Shown here piece by piece: positions 4,894 through 7,636 of a stretch of DNA of 7,636 nt. A program made the translations under genes and the position numbers. A model generated the notes under the pieces. It saw nothing but the letters and a program-made list of their open reading frames with translations, did not search any database and was not told the origin of the DNA. The DNA comes from CAZHOS01 sp964534605. GTDB lineage: Bacteria > Patescibacteriota > Saccharimonadia > Saccharimonadales > VXPC01. The stretch is from contig CAZHOS010000033.1 in assembly GCA_964534605.1 (NCBI GenBank), positions 1 to 7,636 on the forward strand. The letters run 5' to 3'. Each line of letters starts with the position of its first letter. Position 1 is the stretch's first letter.

Positions 4894-6456
4894 TTAGCCT
4901 GGCAAAGTTGGGGGAGGGGGTAACGGCGGCGGCGCACCGGCATCGCCAGATGCGTCTGTTGGACTTTCTGTCGGTAGTGGTTGAGCGTTTAGGGCTTCGA
5001 TTGCTCCGGGAGGCTGATTGTCGTCTGCTGCCAAAGCGTTGGCTACGAGATCTTGGGCATCGCTAAGGCTATTGCCAGGCGATTCGGCGTCTAGCGCTAG
5101 TGGCTGGATGACTTTTTTGGGCTTGTTAGTAATAAAGCTATCGTTGCCTGTTGGTCCAGCATTGCTTTTAGAGCCAGCTTCTTTATTACTGCCCCCTGAT
5201 GCGCTAATAAGATTGCCGCTTTCGTCGATGTTTATAGCATTGGGATCATCGGCAGGCTCTGGTTCACTGTTCTTGGTTTTTTTAGGCTTTTTTGCTTCAT
5301 CTTCTGTTGGGTGCAGCTCGAAAGATAAGGCATCGTCTATTGACTTACCGTTGGCATTTGCATCTGGCCCATCCATCGTAAGCTCGGGGATATCTAGCTC
5401 TATCTTGGCCTCTTTAGGCTTGGGGTCATCGGGCAGGGCGCCTTTTTCGGCCTCTACGATGGCTTCGCCAACCTTGTCTTGTAGACTTGGGCCTTCAGTC
5501 TCGGGTTCGGCTTGCTCTACGCTATCTAGATCTGATGCTGCATCTTTAGGCTCGGCTTTTTCGTCGTGCTGGATGTCTATGTCGGCATTTGCGTTGGCGT
5601 CATCTTCTTTGGGTAGTTTTTCTGCCTTGTCTTCCTTGATGTCTAGCAGCTCGTCTGCCGGAGCCCTTTTTTGCTCGACCTCTGGTTCTGGCGTTGCTGC
5701 AACTGGTTCGGGCTGCATAAGGCTATCTGCGATTAGCTGTTGGTTGGCACCTGCAGCCATTAGTTGTGCCGACATGGTCATGACTTTTGGAGTTGTTTTG
5801 GCATTTTTGAAGCGCTCTGTCTCGGACACGATGCCGGTTAAGAAGGCGGTAGAGATCTGATCGTCAAGCAAGCCGCTTTGGAAGGCCTCGCTAATACTTA
5901 CCAACATCTCGCAGAGGCTGCTAGCAGAAGGTTCTTGCCAGTTGATTGTACCGATGTTGCTGGTTTTGTCGCCAGCCATTAGGGTGATAACCGTAGAGTC
6001 GTGCAGGATGCGTCCATGGGAGGTAATGGCACTGTCGAGGTGCTCACGCTCGTCCACACCTAGGGCTATGACCGTGTCGATATTGAAGTCGCCTTGACTA
6101 AACTGCAGGTCATCACCGCTTAGACTGGTGCGGTAAGGGGTAATAAAGATGCGGACCACGTCGTCTTCTACCTTGTAGCGCAGTTTATCGGCCTTGGCTT
6201 TGTCTAACGATATAATAAAGTCCTGTAGGCTGTCGGCGTTGGGCTGCAGGGTGTCTTCTGGTTTGAGGAATTCGAGCGTGCTGGGTGTTTCGCCACTGTA
6301 TACAGCCGAGGCGTGCTTTTCTATTTTACCCAGCATCAGGGCAAAGCCTATAGCAGCAGATAGCTGGTCTACACTGGGGTTAGAGCTAACAGCAATTAGT
6401 ATATTGCTAGAGTTTTTTAGTTTTTCTATAACTTGTTGTTTGGCAGATGCGTCCAT
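4894..6456 (-). CDS. Degenerate DHH/NrnA-like phosphoesterase fold with long acidic, proline-rich tail
   Basis: Residues 15-245 of this 520-residue protein follow the DHH phosphoesterase plan of nanoRNase/oligoribonuclease NrnA, with the metal ligands mostly lost. The motif-I region reads 'SNPSVDQLSAAIG' (25-37), where PDGDAxG is usual; only Asp30 fits. Motif II keeps Asp135 ('VIALGVDERE'). The DHH position reads 'LMAGDKTSNIGTINW' (159-173), with no DHH. Motif IV, normally TGIxxDTxxF, is 'TGIVSETERF' (207-216), Asp replaced by Glu212, followed by the expected 'TTPKV'. A catalytically dead or altered protein is inferred. Residues 246-520 are low-complexity, rich in Asp, Glu, Pro, Ala and Lys, ending in a polyproline run (509-519), and presumably disordered. 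There is no signal peptide or TM segment, so it is probably cytoplasmic. The start at 6456 has no Shine-Dalgarno site. It diverges from rpsT and converges on the small secreted-protein gene. Confidence 0.8.
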   Translation of the reverse strand: MDASAKQQVIEKLKNSSNILIAVSSNPSVDQLSAAIGFALMLGKIEKHASAVYSGETPSTLEFLKPEDTLQPNADSLQDFIISLDKAKADKLRYKVEDDVVRIFITPYRTSLSGDDLQFSQGDFNIDTVIALGVDEREHLDSAITSHGRILHDSTVITLMAGDKTSNIGTINWQEPSASSLCEMLVSISEAFQSGLLDDQISTAFLTGIVSETERFKNAKTTPKVMTMSAQLMAAGANQQLIADSLMQPEPVAATPEPEVEQKRAPADELLDIKEDKAEKLPKEDDANANADIDIQHDEKAEPKDAASDLDSVEQAEPETEGPSLQDKVGEAIVEAEKGALPDDPKPKEAKIELDIPELTMDGPDANANGKSIDDALSFELHPTEDEAKKPKKTKNSEPEPADDPNAINIDESGNLISASGGSNKEAGSKSNAGPTGNDSFITNKPKKVIQPLALDAESPGNSLSDAQDLVANALAADDNQPPGAIEALNAQPLPTESPTDASGDAGAPPPLPPPPTLPG

Positions 6457-6503
6457 GTTTTTGAGGTGTCTTTATTTTTTGGTTTAACAGATGAACATTA
6501 CCA

Positions 6504-6556
6504 TAAGTGCTAAGTATAATCAATTTTTAAGTGCTTGGAGGTGCTCCTTAACACTT
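6504..6556. promoter_or_regulatory. Repeats and dyad in the divergent DHH-like/rpsT intergenic region
   Basis: The 167-bp region 6457-6623 separates the divergent genes. TAAGTGCT occurs at 6504-6511 and 6528-6535, 24 bp apart. The second copy opens an interrupted dyad, AAGTG (6529-6533), GGAG (6537-6540), CTCC (6544-6547), CACTT (6552-6556), which runs into the rpsT -35. These could be protein-binding sites controlling one or both genes. A minus-strand -10-like TATACT (6518-6513), with no convincing -35, could serve the leftward gene. Confidence 0.3.
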
Positions 6557-6583
6557 GTCACAAAGAGTTATTTAGTATACAAT
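6555..6583 (+). promoter_or_regulatory. Sigma70-type promoter for rpsT-truB
   Basis: TTGTCA (6555-6560) and TACAAT (6578-6583) each match consensus at 5 of 6 positions and are separated by 17 bp. Transcription should start near 6590, giving a leader of about 34 nt before the rpsT ATG. An alternative -10, TATACA at 6576-6581, overlaps it with a 15-bp spacer. It is the best full promoter in the window. Confidence 0.7.
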
Positions 6584-6590
6584 CTTGCAG

Positions 6591-6614
6591 TTATTTAGGA
6601 ATATCTAAGAATAA
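6591..6614 (+). promoter_or_regulatory. AU-rich leader hairpin before the rpsT ribosome site
   Basis: TTATT (6591-6595) and TAG (6596-6598) can pair with CTA (6605-6607) and AATAA (6610-6614), with a 6-nt loop and a 2-nt bulge. The structure would fill almost the whole predicted leader and end immediately before AAGGA (6615-6619). It is weak because nearly all pairs are A-U, but the placement could influence translation or mRNA stability. Confidence 0.3.
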
Positions 6615-6623
6615 AAGGAAATT

Positions 6624-7040
6624 ATGCCAATAATTGCATCAGCAAAAAAGCGCGTCCGTGTTGCAGCTAAAGCAACCGAGCGTAATCGTGCCGTCAAAAG
6701 AACCTTCCGAGACGCCGACAAGGCTTTCCAGGCTGCCGTAAAGTCTGGCAAATCAGCCGATATCACTGCTGCTCGCAGCCAGGTCGACAGAGTTCTGGAC
6801 ACAATGGTCAAAAAGAACATTATTCACAAGAATAAGGCCGCTCGCAAGAAGTCACAATTCGCCTCGGCAGCCAAAGCTGCCGGCGCCAAAGTAGGTGCTG
6901 CTAAGCCAAAGGCTAAAAAGCCAGCTGCCAAGAAAGCTCCAGTAAAAAAGACGACAGCCAAGAAAACTACGGCTAAAAAGCCTGCAGCCAAAAAGCCAGC
7001 TGCTAAAAAAGCTACCCCAAAGAAAACCACCAAGAAATAA
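6624..7040 (+). CDS. rpsT: 30S ribosomal protein S20 with histone-H1-like C-terminal tail
   Basis: S20 is a primary 16S-rRNA-binding protein of the small subunit. Residues 1-86 form the usual helical-bundle protein: 'MPIIASAKKRVRVAAKATER' at the start, the conserved 'IHKNKAARKKSQFA' at 67-80. Family members end near residue 85-90. Here about 50 more residues follow, almost entirely Lys, Ala, Pro and Thr in repeats such as TAAKK, PAAKK and TTAKK, resembling bacterial histone-H1-like tails. The tail is basic and presumably disordered; extra rRNA or DNA contact is an inference. The start has AAGGA (6615-6619) 4 nt upstream and a good promoter (6555-6583). truB follows after 13 bp, so the two probably share a transcript. 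Confidence 0.96.
   Translation: MPIIASAKKRVRVAAKATERNRAVKRTFRDADKAFQAAVKSGKSADITAARSQVDRVLDTMVKKNIIHKNKAARKKSQFASAAKAAGAKVGAAKPKAKKPAAKKAPVKKTTAKKTTAKKPAAKKPAAKKATPKKTTKK
6903..7037 (+). repeat. Degenerate tandem repeat encoding the Lys/Ala/Pro tail of S20
   Basis: About 45 codons (residues 94-138 of S20) repeat a unit of roughly five codons, a KK pair followed by PAA, TTA, APV or similar. Alanine and lysine codons alternate between synonyms (GCT/GCA/GCC, AAA/AAG), so the repeat is better kept in protein than in DNA. This suggests selection on the peptide rather than a very recent slippage expansion. Confidence 0.75.
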
Positions 7041-7053
7041 CTGGCTCTAAGCT

Positions 7054-7636
7054 GTGTCCGAGCAGACCCAGGCCAACCCAGAAGGCTACCTACTAGTCGA
7101 TAAACCCCAAGGCTGGACATCGTTTGATGTCGTTGCCAAGGTGCGCGGCGCTTTGCAGCGCGAACTTCGCCAGGCAACAGGCGAGCGGTGTAAGTTGAAG
7201 GTGGGGCATATCGGTACGCTAGACCCCATGGCTACCGGTTTGCTGGTACTCATGGTCGGTAAATATACCAAGCGTGTGCCGGAATTTATCAAGCAAGACA
7301 AGACGTATCAAACCGAGCTGAAACTTGGTTTGACGAGCACAACCGGCGACAGTGAGGGCGAGCTAACGGCCGTATCTGATGCCGTCCCTACCGAAGAGGA
7401 AGTACAAAAAGTTATTCAAACTTTTGTGGGCGAACAAATGCAGACACCCCCGGCGTACTCGGCCATCAAGGTAGATGGCCAGCGTGCCTACAAGTTAGCC
7501 CGCCAGGGCAAAAAGGTCGAACTAAAGCCGCGTCCCGTAACCATCAATAGCATCACAGACATTTCGTACAAGTATCCAAAAATTACCTTTACCTGCGACG
7601 TCAGCAGCGGCACCTACATCCGCAGCCTTGTAGAGG
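7054..7636 (+). CDS. truB: tRNA pseudouridine(55) synthase TruB, N-terminal 194 residues (runs off the right edge)
   Basis: TruB isomerises U55 in the T-loop of tRNAs. The visible part has 'GYLLVDKPQGWTSFDVVAKV' (11-30), the catalytic motif 'GHIGTLDPMATGLL' (51-64) with nucleophile Asp57, the conserved Tyr85 in 'DKTYQTELKLG', 'TPPAYSAIKVDGQRAYKLAR' (131-150) and 'VSSGTYIRSL' (183-192). The start must be GTG 7054 or later, because an in-frame TAA lies at 7048-7050; GTG gives the normal N-terminus. No clear Shine-Dalgarno site is seen, so translation may depend on coupling with rpsT 13 bp upstream. The loop before the catalytic motif (about 31-49, 'RGALQRELRQATGERCKLK') is some ten residues longer than in E. 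coli. The C-terminal part is outside the window. Confidence 0.96.
   Translation, partial: MSEQTQANPEGYLLVDKPQGWTSFDVVAKVRGALQRELRQATGERCKLKVGHIGTLDPMATGLLVLMVGKYTKRVPEFIKQDKTYQTELKLGLTSTTGDSEGELTAVSDAVPTEEEVQKVIQTFVGEQMQTPPAYSAIKVDGQRAYKLARQGKKVELKPRPVTINSITDISYKYPKITFTCDVSSGTYIRSLVE

Noticed and set aside
5018..5860. Long plus-strand frame of 280 codons opposite the DHH-like gene
   Set aside because: Its Ser/Leu/Ala-rich translation is the antisense shadow of the Asp/Glu/Pro/Ala low-complexity tail; there is no recognisable domain and the minus-strand protein has readable motifs.
6824..7177. Minus-strand frame across the S20 tail and truB start
   Set aside because: It is a repetitive Ala/Phe/Leu translation produced by the AAG/GCC repeats of rpsT on the other strand; rpsT and truB are unambiguous.

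Overview
The window reads as a compact chromosomal piece from a Patescibacteria/CPR bacterium, most likely Candidatus Saccharibacteria (TM7). That placement is inferred from protein flavour, not from a marker search: a MutM carrying the AGHP-NDS-LL-LPDKTTRVEF style of linker, a short HolA, and an S20 with a Lys/Ala/Pro tail. TGA is used as a normal stop (holA), which argues against the recoded Gracilibacteria/Absconditabacteria. A run of exactly 100 N (2344-2443) marks a scaffold join, so this is a draft or metagenome assembly.

Left part (1-2124): the N-terminal part of an MFS-type membrane transporter runs leftward off the window. Starting 36 bp away in the other direction are a HAD-family hydrolase and a four-TM membrane protein of unknown function. 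Those two overlap by 8 bp and are probably co-transcribed.

Middle (2121-4418): a small leftward gene, possibly DciA/DUF721-like and cut by the gap, converges on the membrane-protein gene and shares its last 4 bp. To the right of the gap a rightward pair begins: mutM (formamidopyrimidine-DNA glycosylase, base excision repair) and holA (DNA polymerase III delta, clamp loader). The holA start codon directly follows the mutM stop. The mutM reading frame holds an in-frame insertion of roughly 75 codons, inside which lies a near-perfect 16-position hairpin.

Right part (4419-7636): a small secreted or anchored protein appears to have its own extended -10 promoter overlapping the holA stop codon, predicting a leaderless mRNA. 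It converges, across a bidirectional hairpin, on a long leftward gene. That gene encodes a DHH/NrnA-like phosphoesterase fold with degraded catalytic motifs, fused to about 270 residues of acidic and proline-rich low-complexity sequence. Divergent from it, behind a strong sigma70-type promoter, are rpsT (S20 with a histone-H1-like tail) and the 5' part of truB (tRNA pseudouridine-55 synthase), which starts at GTG.

No rRNA, tRNA, CRISPR array, transposase or phage gene was seen. The most unusual items are the MutM insertion with its hairpin, the DHH pseudoenzyme with its disordered tail, the S20 tail, and the predicted leaderless gene.
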